In this document: positions 8,322-16,726 of the stretch, one piece after another
Layout: each line of letters opens with the position of its first letter
Numbering within the stretch: the stretch's first letter is position 1
Source: Lachnospiraceae bacterium
GTDB lineage: Bacteria; Bacillota; Clostridia; Lachnospirales; Lachnospiraceae
Length of the DNA stretch: 38,338 nucleotides
Direction: 5' to 3'
Assembly: GCA_016288005.1 (NCBI GenBank)
Contig: JAEEXY010000026.1
Location: 1-38,338 of the forward strand
Translations under genes and position numbers: made by a program
Notes under the pieces: model-generated
The model's input: only the letters and a program-made list of their open reading frames with translations
Database searches by the model: none
What the model was told of the DNA's origin: nothing

Positions 8322-9680
8322 TCAGTCTTTTACGTCATCGCCGCGCCTCTTTGCCATGACGTCGGCGATCCAGCCGGTCATGCCTCCCGGGAGCCTCACG
8401 TCCATCGGCGTGCCGTCGTCAAACATCAGGTTTGCGTGGACAGCGTTCATCAGACAGTGCTGCCCCATCTCTATCCCGCCGTTGATCGAGGCGATGCCTT
8501 TGTCGCCGTTCCTGACCCAGTCGGGAGTAAGGATAAAGCAATGCTTCATGCGGCGCAGCCGCTCCATCCGGGGCGCCGCTTCTTTCTCAAAGTCATGGAA
8601 CTCGTCTTTTTTGCCCATGGCAAAGAACAGTATCTTTCCTTTCCTGTCATACTCATCCAGTATGCCGTCAGACGGTAATGCCGCACTGCCGACGGGGATC
8701 ACTGCGTCAAAGTCATCCATGTAGCTGTCCATAAGTCTCATGGCGAAGGTCGCTCCGGATGAATTTCCGAACAGGAATCTCATACCCGAGCACGCGCTGT
8801 GGTCCTTTACAAAGCTCATGATCAGATCGTGTACCGGGCCGGCATACTCCTCCGACCAGTATCCGCATGTCCTTCCGTCTTCGCCCTTATATTCGTTCGC
8901 GGCAGGTATCAGGACATATGCGCCGCCGAAAACGCTCTGATATTCCGGTGTCGCATAGAACTCCGCGCCTGTATAATTGATGCACAGATCCCCCACCAGT
9001 GAATTGCCCGTTCCGTGCAGGAACACCAGCAAAGGGTAATCCTTCTTTTCAGCGCATCCGTGTCCGGTCGGATCGTAAAACCAGTACTTCAATCTCATCC
9101 CCGACGCGTCATCATAATATGACTTTTCAAACAGGTCAAAATGCTTTCCGCATTCGTAAGTCGGGTTCAGAGAGATAAAATCATCCTCTCCGACTTCGTT
9201 AATCCAGGGTGCCGCAGGGCGTATATCCTTTTTCAAGACTATTTTCTCCTCTGTTCTGTAATCCTCGTAAAAGCCATGCTTCAGGAACAGGCCGATCGCG
9301 GGATTATCGATGGCTATATCATCATACAACACGGTCACACCGTTTTCTCCCGCTGCCGAGCAGAGCAGCTCAAGCCCCTTATCTCCGTAGCCCTTCCCCC
9401 TGAACTTCGAGAAGATTATAATATCGGCGACGCAGCCGTCGTACTCGGGATCGTAGTGATATGCTATCTCACCCACAAAACCGCTCTCATCCTTCAGATA
9501 TCTGTAGTACCTCCGGTTTTCATGGTTAACGATCCAGTAGTCATACCAGTCGGCCCAGCTCTCTTGTGGGAACGGGATCGTGCCTCCCCAAGCGTGGTTG
9601 TATGACATGGTTTCTTCGTCAGCCATAAGGCTTTCCCTGAACCACAGGTCTTCGAGTGTCGGTTTATATACTTCAAGCAT
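8322..9680 (-). CDS. GNAT acetyltransferase fused to an alpha/beta-hydrolase (esterase-like)
   Basis: The 452-residue protein joins two enzyme domains. Residues 1-150 form a GNAT N-acyltransferase domain, with the acetyl-CoA loop RGKGYG around residue 95 and the typical NPAIGLFLKHGFYED strand-helix near the domain end. Residues from about 165 onward form an alpha/beta-hydrolase: LLVFLHGTGNS supplies the oxyanion hole, GNSSG near residue 305 is the nucleophile elbow, an acidic candidate follows FFAMGKKDEF, and a histidine in MNAVHANL (near 415) could complete the triad. There is no signal peptide, so it should be cytoplasmic. The start is preceded by GGAGGG. Substrates are unknown. A cytosolic pair of acyl-transfer and ester-cleaving activities suggests acyl-group remodelling or detoxification, but that is inference. 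Confidence 0.8.
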   Translation of the reverse strand: MLEVYKPTLEDLWFRESLMADEETMSYNHAWGGTIPFPQESWADWYDYWIVNHENRRYYRYLKDESGFVGEIAYHYDPEYDGCVADIIIFSKFRGKGYGDKGLELLCSAAGENGVTVLYDDIAIDNPAIGLFLKHGFYEDYRTEEKIVLKKDIRPAAPWINEVGEDDFISLNPTYECGKHFDLFEKSYYDDASGMRLKYWFYDPTGHGCAEKKDYPLLVFLHGTGNSLVGDLCINYTGAEFYATPEYQSVFGGAYVLIPAANEYKGEDGRTCGYWSEEYAGPVHDLIMSFVKDHSACSGMRFLFGNSSGATFAMRLMDSYMDDFDAVIPVGSAALPSDGILDEYDRKGKILFFAMGKKDEFHDFEKEAAPRMERLRRMKHCFILTPDWVRNGDKGIASINGGIEMGQHCLMNAVHANLMFDDGTPMDVRLPGGMTGWIADVMAKRRGDDVKD

Positions 9681-9748
9681 ACTCCGTGTCCCTCCGTTTT
9701 ATGATGGTTTTCCGCTCTATTCGCATCTTTGATATCGATCCTGAGCAT

Positions 9749-9777
9749 ATTCTAGCATAAAGGGCCGGGGATTTTAA
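9749..9777 (-). promoter_or_regulatory. extended -10 promoter of the GNAT-hydrolase gene
   Basis: On the minus strand TAGAAT (9754-9749) is preceded by TGC, an extended -10 element. TTAAAA (9777-9772) stands 17 bp further upstream as a poor -35. No other candidate is visible in the 107-bp gap. Confidence 0.5.
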
Positions 9778-9787
9778 CTGTTTTTCA

Positions 9788-10060
9788 TTACGCGGTCTTA
9801 TACTCCGTCATATCGAGGGTTCCGAGGTCTTCGGTAAGCCGGGGCATCATGTCTGCCGGATATCCGCAGACTACTTCCTCATTTCCCTCCCAGACCCTGA
9901 AACTGTGGAGCATGCCCTGCCTCCCGGGGAACAGGAACGCGAACTCATCGGCCTGCTGTCCGATATACTCGCCGACAAATGCTTTGCCGCTGTTTTCCGC
10001 CATACGGTAAAAATGTCCTATCGCAAGATCGATCTTTTTGGTGTTGTTTGTTCTTCTCAT
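9788..10060 (-). CDS. small protein of unknown function (90 aa)
   Basis: The gene has a strong ribosome site (GGAGGG, 6 bases before ATG 10060), which supports it being real. The product is a soluble 90-residue protein with no signal peptide or membrane segment. It opens with a basic stretch (MRRTNNTKK) and continues with mixed hydrophobic and acidic sequence containing three tyrosines and several glycines. I do not recognise a family. It ends about 107 bp before the next gene's start in the same direction, and no clear terminator separates them. Confidence 0.6.
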   Translation of the reverse strand: MRRTNNTKKIDLAIGHFYRMAENSGKAFVGEYIGQQADEFAFLFPGRQGMLHSFRVWEGNEEVVCGYPADMMPRLTEDLGTLDMTEYKTA

Positions 10061-10145
10061 ATTATCCCTCCGTTATTCGCTAATTGCTTACCTATATCTG
10101 TATAATGAACCACAACATGTCCAAATTATCGTACTTAGGCAATAA

Positions 10146-10173
10146 AAAAGGACTTCCCTGAGGAAATCCTTTT
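10146..10173 (-). terminator. intrinsic terminator, usable in both directions
   Basis: AAAAGGACTTCC (10146-10157) and GGAAATCCTTTT (10162-10173) form a 12-bp stem with one mismatch around a CTGA loop, with A and T runs at its ends. It lies 45 bp after the 138-residue gene that ends at 10218 and most likely terminates it. Two copies of TTGACCTT at 10188 and 10200 lie between gene and terminator, with no obvious role. Confidence 0.75.
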
Positions 10174-10217
10174 ATTTGATCTTATATTTGACCTTTTGCT
10201 TGACCTTCGATCAACAT

Positions 10218-10634
10218 TTATCTGAGCCTGTCTGCCAGCTCCGCCCTGATGCCTTCCACGCGCCGGATCGCGTCATCGCATTCGGCCTTCGCGTCACTTA
10301 TCTTTGACTGGACCATCACATCCGCGAGGAACCCATCAAAGAAAAAGTCCGCAAAGGTCAGAAACTCGCTGATATGGATCGAACTGTATCCGCTGACATC
10401 CCTCAGCTCCTTGCTGAAATGCTGCAGCGCGTATTTTGCCGCCTCGATCTCATTCTCCGCGTCCGACATCTTGCTGTGCTTTACGATACCCGAGATCAGT
10501 CCGCCTCCGAACAGATCGAGCAGTCCCCAGTTGCCTGCGCTTCCCAGATATTTACGCGCGGCATAAAGATGATACAGTGCTTCATCCGCGGCAGTTACTG
10601 CCTCTTCTATCTCTCTTCTCTCCGCAAAATCCAT
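10218..10634 (-). CDS. conserved-looking protein of unknown function with an internal duplication (138 aa)
   Basis: ATG 10634 follows AGGAGG at 9 bases. An in-frame TTG two codons upstream is too close to that site. The cytosolic-looking protein is alpha-helical and appears to be built from two related halves. LLDLFGGGLISGIVKHSKMS, followed by DAENEIEAAKYAL, matches FADFFFDGFLADVMVQSKIS, followed by DAKAECDDAIRRV, in the pattern of aromatic/glycine residues, then SK.SDA and an acidic helix. No enzyme motif is visible. A terminator follows, and mazF lies upstream in the same direction with a 143-bp gap. I cannot assign a function. Confidence 0.7.
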   Translation of the reverse strand: MDFAERREIEEAVTAADEALYHLYAARKYLGSAGNWGLLDLFGGGLISGIVKHSKMSDAENEIEAAKYALQHFSKELRDVSGYSSIHISEFLTFADFFFDGFLADVMVQSKISDAKAECDDAIRRVEGIRAELADRLR

Positions 10635-10777
10635 AGTCAATTACCTCCTATGGATAAAGTTTAACATAATACACAGCATAGTGTGAGGGATTTTGATACA
10701 GGATAGCGATATCTATTTCGCTCAAAAACAGGAAATATTACTGTTCTCTGATAATACTATGATAAGGAATGTCATCA

Positions 10778-11104
10778 TCAGAGCTTCGCTATCAATCTTC
10801 CGATATACTCACAGCATTTTTCGGTAATATCATCCGGTGCCCGCTCTATAAGCTTCGCATTTCTGGCAGTCAGATCAAGCGTTCTCAGTTGAAAGCAAAG
10901 GATCGTACCCTGTGTCACGGTTCGGTCATCAAGTTCAACGTCAAGCGGATATTTCTTTCTTTGGGTCGTGATCGGAAGGACTATATTAAGGTCCCCGGGT
11001 GTCGGAATATCGTTCATTACCAGCGCCGGTCTGAACAAACCCTGTTCATGTCCTGACGTTGGATTAAAATTCACCTTTACGATATCGCCTCTGTGAAAGT
11101 TCAA
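10778..11104 (-). CDS. mazF: MazF/PemK-type endoribonuclease toxin
   Basis: MazF toxins cleave mRNA at short specific sequences and are inhibited by the MazE antitoxin. The 108-residue product has the family's SH3-like barrel start, RGDIVKVNFNPTSGHEQ, then FRPALVMND and VLPITTQ, which hold the conserved arginine and threonine of the active site. The start is a TTG at 11104 that overlaps the mazE stop (TTTTGA). It is supported by GGAGGTGAG 8 bases upstream inside mazE, and no later ATG preserves the conserved N-terminus. The overlap implies translational coupling, keeping antitoxin ahead of toxin. Confidence 0.93.
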   Translation of the reverse strand: MNFHRGDIVKVNFNPTSGHEQGLFRPALVMNDIPTPGDLNIVLPITTQRKKYPLDVELDDRTVTQGTILCFQLRTLDLTARNAKLIERAPDDITEKCCEYIGRLIAKL

Positions 11105-11361
11105 AATATCTCACCTCCGGTATCCTCTCCCCAATCGTACTCAGAGCCCGGTCCGATATCGTCCGCAGTAAGCTGCTCCATCGTTTTTCCATAGAAAGCC
11201 TCAAATATTTCGCGCGTTGAGATTTCTTTTTTCAGGATCAGGGCATCATCTTTCAATTCGTATGTAATGCGGTCCCCGTTCTTAATTGAAAGCGCATCCG
11301 CAACTGCTGCGGGAATCCTCAGACCGAGGGAATTGCCCCATTTGGAAACTGTAAGCTGCAT
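11101..11361 (-). CDS. mazE: MazE-type antitoxin (AbrB/SpoVT fold)
   Basis: The 86-residue protein begins MQLTVSKWGNSLGLRIPAAV, the classic swapped-hairpin AbrB DNA-binding domain of MazE. A C-terminal acidic tail ends in GSEYDWGEDTGGEIF, which in this family occupies the toxin's RNA-binding groove. ATG 11361 follows an excellent AAGGAGGTGG site. A longer reading from 11421 would run through the promoter and operator and is rejected. The gene lies just after the long pilus-like operon, with its own promoter overlapping a palindrome, so autoregulation is expected. Confidence 0.93.
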   Translation of the reverse strand: MQLTVSKWGNSLGLRIPAAVADALSIKNGDRITYELKDDALILKKEISTREIFEAFYGKTMEQLTADDIGPGSEYDWGEDTGGEIF

Positions 11362-11373
11362 GCAACCACCTCC

Positions 11374-11414
11374 TTGATGATATACATTGTATATCATCAA
11401 GCTGTTATCTGCAA
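11374..11414 (-). promoter_or_regulatory. mazEF promoter with embedded autoregulatory palindrome
   Basis: The arms TTGATGATATACA (11374-11386) and TGTATATCATCAA (11388-11400) form a perfect 27-bp palindrome with a single central base. On the minus strand TTGCAG (11414-11409), a 17-bp spacer and TACAAT (11391-11386) form a promoter whose -10 box sits in the palindrome centre. MazE or MazE-MazF binding here would directly occlude RNA polymerase. Confidence 0.85.
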
Positions 11415-11438
11415 GTACCATTATACTCCTTCCTCTGC

Positions 11439-14400
11439 TCAGTATTTATGGTCGATGGCAAAATCGTCTCCCTTTGACTCACTGACATCCAGCAGCACTA
11501 TATCGCCGTATCTCAGGTCAAAATCATGGCCGTAGAAATCCCGCCTGTGAAGCTGCTGGCCCTCTGTAGCCCACATGTTGCAGGCTCCGCCGGCCTCCGC
11601 GGCGTTATAGCCCATGAGCTCTTTTCCTGCCGCGTTATAAGCGGTTATCTTAAAGTTGACAGCCAGATATCCGCTCCTGCAGAGCTGCGCCCCCAGTCTT
11701 ACGGAATAATTTGACGGAACGCAATAATCAAAGCCCCATAGCCGCAAAGTGCTTCCCGCCTTTATCTCTCGCGGTATAGTGACTTTCAGTTTCTGCCCGA
11801 ACTCTTTATCGCGCTTTAGTATACCGTCTTCGGTTTCCGAATAATACACTTTTGCGTCTTCATGATACATGCCCTTATCATCGATCCATGCAAATCTCGG
11901 CTCAATGACAAGATATGCCCCGTCAGCCGCCATCTGCCTGCCCGATGTGATCAGCTGGAAATTCCACACATATCCCGCTTTAAGCAGCCCTGAATTCTGC
12001 TTTGACGCGTCCGGAGAGCAGCCCGCCAGCATCGGGAGGATAAACTTTGAATGCCTGCCTGCAGACAATCCCAGTTCGTTTTTCATACCTGCCGAATAAT
12101 AGAAACAATAATCTTTGAGTCCCTGCGCCTTAACCTTTCCGTCCGGCAGCACGCCGATTTGCGTGCCGTCTTTTATCCCGGGCTTTCCGAGCTTGGTGCT
12201 GCCTCCGTCCTCAAACACATTCTTCCATTCCGCAGCCGAATCAACTCCGGTCAGTCTGAACCCGTACATTTTTCCGCTCACATGGACTCTTACGCTGTCC
12301 GCGGTCACATAGTCCACGGGATCGCTGTTAGTATACAGATACCGCAGTCCGTTTTTTACCGCTCTTGATACCATATCGGTTCTTGACAGCGAGTTTACCG
12401 CTCTCGTCCGGGATTCGATGCAGTAATCGCCCTCGCTCGTAGTATCGGGCAGATAGTATCTCTGACGTCCTGACAGGACATACCAGCTCCCGCCCGTCAG
12501 CAGTCTGTCGTTTGACATATTTCGGTCATTGCCGACATCCATGTACACATCAAACGGGAAATAGACCTCGTTTGTCAGCACATAACTTCCTCCGTTCAGA
12601 CCGCTCCTGTTAACGGCATAGTTATAACTGCTGCCCAGTTTTCCCGCATAGACAGGATGCCGTCCCGCGTTATTTACAAACAGCCAAAAATCACAGCTGT
12701 CATTCTCATGACCGCCCATTCCGTATGAAACACTGTCACCGATAACGATCTGAAACGCGTCCGTGTCGCTCTTTTGAGGCTCCTGGTCAAACCTCAGATT
12801 TGATACCTCAGGGTCACATTCAGAGATCTGCAGCTCGCATATCACGGGCGTATGCACCCTTACCGCGTTGACCGCGGCAACAGGATTATAAGCGATCGAT
12901 GCGCCGCCGTAAGATATCTCCGGCCTGTATCGTATCAGACGTGCTGTCGCAGGATAAACTCCGTTGCGGATCTGTGCCGGGATCGAGATATGATCGCGTC
13001 CGAGCACATTTCCCGAGTCGATCACGCTTCTGCCCGGAGACAGCGCAGAGGTATCGGCAGATGCAGTACCGGCATAATTATGCCATCCTGACGGTCCGAG
13101 TATGCTGTTCCCGCCGAATACCAGCTCGTCATTCCGGCAGCGCATCCGTCCGACAGCCGCTTCCGCGAGACTCTGCGCCAGCGCCGTATCCGCAGATGGT
13201 GCCGAAGGTCTTTCTTCACCGGCGTCAACCGTGATTACCGATGCAGTAAGAAAAGCTGGACATCCCGACGGCAGATCGATGTTTCCCCCGAGCCTGCTGC
13301 CTCCGTATCCGACCGGCTGCATGCACGACGGCGTCCTTATGCCTGCCTGCGCCGCGGTGATCGTAACGGACTGCGGGTTCAGCGCCCTGTTTTCCAGTGT
13401 GATGCTCTCCGGCACATAATACGCAAAAGAATTCAGGCGGATAAACGAGTAATCGCGGTATACCGTAACAGAGACCGTATTCGATCCCGATTCGCTCCTG
13501 TCCTCGGTATTGCCCTCATCGTCTGTCTCGGTCCACCGCAGTTCGTACGGAAGATCGACTGTGACCCTTATCGGATACCTGCCCGAGATGACCGCTGCAT
13601 CGAGAGCATACAGATAGTCCGCGAATTCCGCTCTGATATACACATTTTCGGTGGAAGGTATCGCAGATGAGACATCAAATGTATCTGACAGTATCTCCAT
13701 GACCGCAGCCGGATCTTCCGATCTTCTGACAAGTCCGGAACCGGTATATCCCAATCCCGGATTCGCTGTGTTCCCGCCGTTTTGTGAAGGCTCGTCATCT
13801 CCGGGATCATGACCCGCAGGGTTATTTCCACCGGAGGGATCATTCTCCGTGTCATTGCCTGTCCCCGGACCTGCGCTTTCTCTTACCGGGACATACAACA
13901 GCCCGGGTCTGTCCTCATTGTATGCGGTTCCCGTGGCATATGTTATCCTGCCCGCATTCACTTCCGAAGCGGTTATCATATATGCGTTTATCCCTTTTAC
14001 GGCATTGGCGAACTTGGGGTTTGCCGCGTATGACAGCCCCGTCCCGATCCCCGGTATTAGTTCATACGTTTCTCCGGATGCGCTGATGCGGTTATCCAGA
14101 TCGATCCTGAACTCGCTTCCCTGCGTTATGCCGTCTTTGATCAAGACATCCTTGACTGTCTCCTTTACCGAATTTCCGGATTCTTTAAGAACTACATACT
14201 TGATCGCAAGGTCATTAAGTTTTTCCTTAGGGACCAGCGTTTCGTAATAAAGGAATATCCTTGTATTTCCCGTCGGAGTAACGGCATTTCCCGACATTCT
14301 GCCGTTCAGCCCGCTGATATCGTCACCGCTGTTTTTCCTTGCGTAGCCTTCGATCACAGGGTCATGAAATGTTACGGTCTGTCCTTCCCATACAAAGCTC

Positions 14401-15239
14401 TTGGCTCCGGAGTAAGTTACGCCGTCATAGATTATCGGCACCGGAAGATTTATAAACGTGCCTTTCGGCACATGTGTGCACTCCGTGCTGCCGCTCTTAC
14501 ATCCTTTTGCAGCACAGACCGTACAGTTCGTAGCCCTTATGTCAACATCAAACGACCTGATCCTTACGTCATAATAGTATGGATTTCTCGCCGCGAATGT
14601 ATTCAGGCTCTTTTCGCCCCAGCTCTCGCCCTTAAGTATACTTGAGAGCGAACCTGCCATGTCATTTCCGGCAAACAGTACCTCCGCCGGCGTACCGTCA
14701 TCCAGATCCGCTGTATTCATGACTCTGAGCGTTCCGTCGTTTCTGAGTGTTTTGTAAAGTCTGTTTCCTGCCGTCGAGCTCTTTGTTCCGATGGCGATCA
14801 TCCATTCGCATTCAAATGTCACATATTCGGCAAACGCCTCGCGAATGGCGGGGATCTTATCATCTCCCGCCGCACTCCTGATCCTTTCTGCGAGCTGTTT
14901 GCCCCACCAGTCCGGGAACTCGGTGCCCCACTCATCCCATAAAAACGGGCGTCTTTTCCCGCTCCGGTCCCGAAACATAACTTCGCCCAGACTTCCCGCG
15001 GTTTTTCCGCTGCGGGAATAATACCTGAATACCGCGCCTCTGGAGTCCCAGCCGTAATCCCCCTCTGAAGGCGCCAGGGAGCCTGCCTGCTCTGCGGTAA
15101 TAACCGTGTCATCGTCGATCCCGGGCGTATCCGCCGCATATACGGCCGCAACAGCCGCGATAAGCGTCAGTACTATGAACAATGTGATGCCGAACGATAT
15201 CTTTTTGATCCTTTCTATCTGCAGTACAGATACCCCCAT
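11439..15239 (-). CDS. very large exported protein of unknown function, last gene of the pilus-like operon
   Basis: The 1266-residue protein has an N-terminal hydrophobic segment (about residues 14-36) ending VYAAD, consistent with a signal peptide. A cysteine cluster (CTVCAAKGC, then STEC) lies near residues 238-252. A Gly/Asn/Pro/Asp-rich linker around residues 453-498 separates two large beta-rich regions. No LPxTG motif, SLH repeat or C-terminal membrane segment is visible, so it is probably secreted or held by partners. Its start overlaps the preceding gene by 25 bp and lacks a clear ribosome site, so the exact start is uncertain. Size and position suggest a surface adhesin or tip component of the assembled structure, but no family is recognised. 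No terminator is seen before mazE. Confidence 0.8.
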   Translation of the reverse strand: MGVSVLQIERIKKISFGITLFIVLTLIAAVAAVYAADTPGIDDDTVITAEQAGSLAPSEGDYGWDSRGAVFRYYSRSGKTAGSLGEVMFRDRSGKRRPFLWDEWGTEFPDWWGKQLAERIRSAAGDDKIPAIREAFAEYVTFECEWMIAIGTKSSTAGNRLYKTLRNDGTLRVMNTADLDDGTPAEVLFAGNDMAGSLSSILKGESWGEKSLNTFAARNPYYYDVRIRSFDVDIRATNCTVCAAKGCKSGSTECTHVPKGTFINLPVPIIYDGVTYSGAKSFVWEGQTVTFHDPVIEGYARKNSGDDISGLNGRMSGNAVTPTGNTRIFLYYETLVPKEKLNDLAIKYVVLKESGNSVKETVKDVLIKDGITQGSEFRIDLDNRISASGETYELIPGIGTGLSYAANPKFANAVKGINAYMITASEVNAGRITYATGTAYNEDRPGLLYVPVRESAGPGTGNDTENDPSGGNNPAGHDPGDDEPSQNGGNTANPGLGYTGSGLVRRSEDPAAVMEILSDTFDVSSAIPSTENVYIRAEFADYLYALDAAVISGRYPIRVTVDLPYELRWTETDDEGNTEDRSESGSNTVSVTVYRDYSFIRLNSFAYYVPESITLENRALNPQSVTITAAQAGIRTPSCMQPVGYGGSRLGGNIDLPSGCPAFLTASVITVDAGEERPSAPSADTALAQSLAEAAVGRMRCRNDELVFGGNSILGPSGWHNYAGTASADTSALSPGRSVIDSGNVLGRDHISIPAQIRNGVYPATARLIRYRPEISYGGASIAYNPVAAVNAVRVHTPVICELQISECDPEVSNLRFDQEPQKSDTDAFQIVIGDSVSYGMGGHENDSCDFWLFVNNAGRHPVYAGKLGSSYNYAVNRSGLNGGSYVLTNEVYFPFDVYMDVGNDRNMSNDRLLTGGSWYVLSGRQRYYLPDTTSEGDYCIESRTRAVNSLSRTDMVSRAVKNGLRYLYTNSDPVDYVTADSVRVHVSGKMYGFRLTGVDSAAEWKNVFEDGGSTKLGKPGIKDGTQIGVLPDGKVKAQGLKDYCFYYSAGMKNELGLSAGRHSKFILPMLAGCSPDASKQNSGLLKAGYVWNFQLITSGRQMAADGAYLVIEPRFAWIDDKGMYHEDAKVYYSETEDGILKRDKEFGQKLKVTIPREIKAGSTLRLWGFDYCVPSNYSVRLGAQLCRSGYLAVNFKITAYNAAGKELMGYNAAEAGGACNMWATEGQQLHRRDFYGHDFDLRYGDIVLLDVSESKGDDFAIDHKY

Positions 15240-16711
15240 TCTTCCATATACTGTTCTCTTGTCCTGTTTTTCTTGCGGTATTTTAATGCCCCGTCAACGG
15301 TATAAGAGCCTCTGTAATAGCTCGGTGTCTCGCACGGATACCCGAAAGCCGCTATATACACGGCTCTGTATCTCATGACATCAAAGACTGCCGCATTGAC
15401 CTCCGTATCGCTTTCCATACCTATGTCAAAATAACCGTCCTGCCAGTCATTGCACGGATCCCAGACAAAGGTATAACCGTCTTCGCTGACCACCGTGTTT
15501 CTGAGGCACTGGGTCCCTGCTCCGTTCGATATAGTCAGCTCATCATACGGAAAACCCTTTCCGTTGTCGTTTACCACGCGGTAATGGGCATAGGTCCTCA
15601 CCACACCCTCACTCCTTGAAAAGGTAAAAGGTGTTTTATCGAAATAGATGCCCGAAATATCCGCCGCAGTCATATCACATTCGATTATCAGCTCATCCTC
15701 TATGCATTCCTTAATGTATCTGTCGATATCACTGCGGTCCATCCCGTTTTTCAGCATATATTCCTGCCATTCGGCATCATCCGCTATAGTGCGGTAATCA
15801 ACGTTCAGGATGCGCATCGCGAATTTTTCCGCAGTATCGGCCATCTTTCGTTTCCTTTCGGCACTCATCGCCATTCCGAGGTAACCGGTCTCCTCATGCC
15901 TGCCTGCGGCCCCGGCATCGTATTCCGCAGGAGTAAGATACGCGCAGTATACCTTCAGCCTGTCATTATCGTCGTAATCGCATACGATCCCCAAACGGTC
16001 ATCAAAATTCAGCTTCGAATAAGTCGTATCCCAGGTCATGACCTTGCAGTAATCCCCGCATCCGCGCGCATTCCACAGCGGTGATTCCTTCGCCTCAAAT
16101 ACCTTCGCCTGATGCACCATGAAATTGAACATGCAGTCATAATACCCGTTGGGATATGAGTCCAGGATGTAGGGATAGAATTCCTCCAGCTTGGGACGGT
16201 TCTTTGTTGATATCCTCAGCATCTGAAACGAAGGCGAAAGCTTATATCTTTTACCCTCGTCGATAAGCCTTGCCGTCATTTTCTTACAGGCGGAGCGGCT
16301 GCATTTCGCTTTTGGCTTAAAACGCCGCATATCCGAATACTCCTTTACCGGTTCTCCTGCCACAAGCCCGTATGCATATGCTTTTGCGATCCACCTGATC
16401 CTTTTTGAAGATATCTTTTCGGATCCGTATATCCTGTTTTGAATAATGAAGTCCGTATCTTTTTTTGAGACTTTCTTTCCGTACAGGCTTTCATATGCCT
16501 TAACGAGCAGCACGCAGGCGTCCTGCATTATCAGCCTTTTCCCGGGTTTCATATCCGTTTTGATACTGATACCGGCATCCGCTTCTTCAAGCATTTCAAC
16601 AAAATCCCGAACCGTTACTTTACCGGAAGCGGCCGACATCTTCCCTGCCGGCATAAAAAGAGAAAGCAGCAGAACCGTCAGTATTCCCGCCGCAGTTATT
16701 TTTTTCATCAT
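15215..16711 (-). CDS. exported protein with SLH-like N-terminal domain
   Basis: This 498-residue protein has a standard signal peptide (basic MMKK, hydrophobic core to about residue 20, then SAASG). Residues 30-165 resemble S-layer-homology modules, most clearly KAYAYGLVAGEP, then MRRFKPKAKCSRSACKKM (compare the SLH pattern Y..GL..G, F.P....R...A.M). SLH modules bind pyruvylated secondary cell-wall polymers, so this protein may anchor the apparatus to the wall. The rest, rich in Tyr, Asp and Cys, is unrecognised. AAAGG precedes the tandem ATGs at 16711 and 16708. The gene overlaps the following 1266-residue gene by 25 bp, implying coupled translation. Confidence 0.75.
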   Translation of the reverse strand: MMKKITAAGILTVLLLSLFMPAGKMSAASGKVTVRDFVEMLEEADAGISIKTDMKPGKRLIMQDACVLLVKAYESLYGKKVSKKDTDFIIQNRIYGSEKISSKRIRWIAKAYAYGLVAGEPVKEYSDMRRFKPKAKCSRSACKKMTARLIDEGKRYKLSPSFQMLRISTKNRPKLEEFYPYILDSYPNGYYDCMFNFMVHQAKVFEAKESPLWNARGCGDYCKVMTWDTTYSKLNFDDRLGIVCDYDDNDRLKVYCAYLTPAEYDAGAAGRHEETGYLGMAMSAERKRKMADTAEKFAMRILNVDYRTIADDAEWQEYMLKNGMDRSDIDRYIKECIEDELIIECDMTAADISGIYFDKTPFTFSRSEGVVRTYAHYRVVNDNGKGFPYDELTISNGAGTQCLRNTVVSEDGYTFVWDPCNDWQDGYFDIGMESDTEVNAAVFDVMRYRAVYIAAFGYPCETPSYYRGSYTVDGALKYRKKNRTREQYMEEWGYLYCR

Positions 16712-16726
16712 AAATAACCTTTCCTT

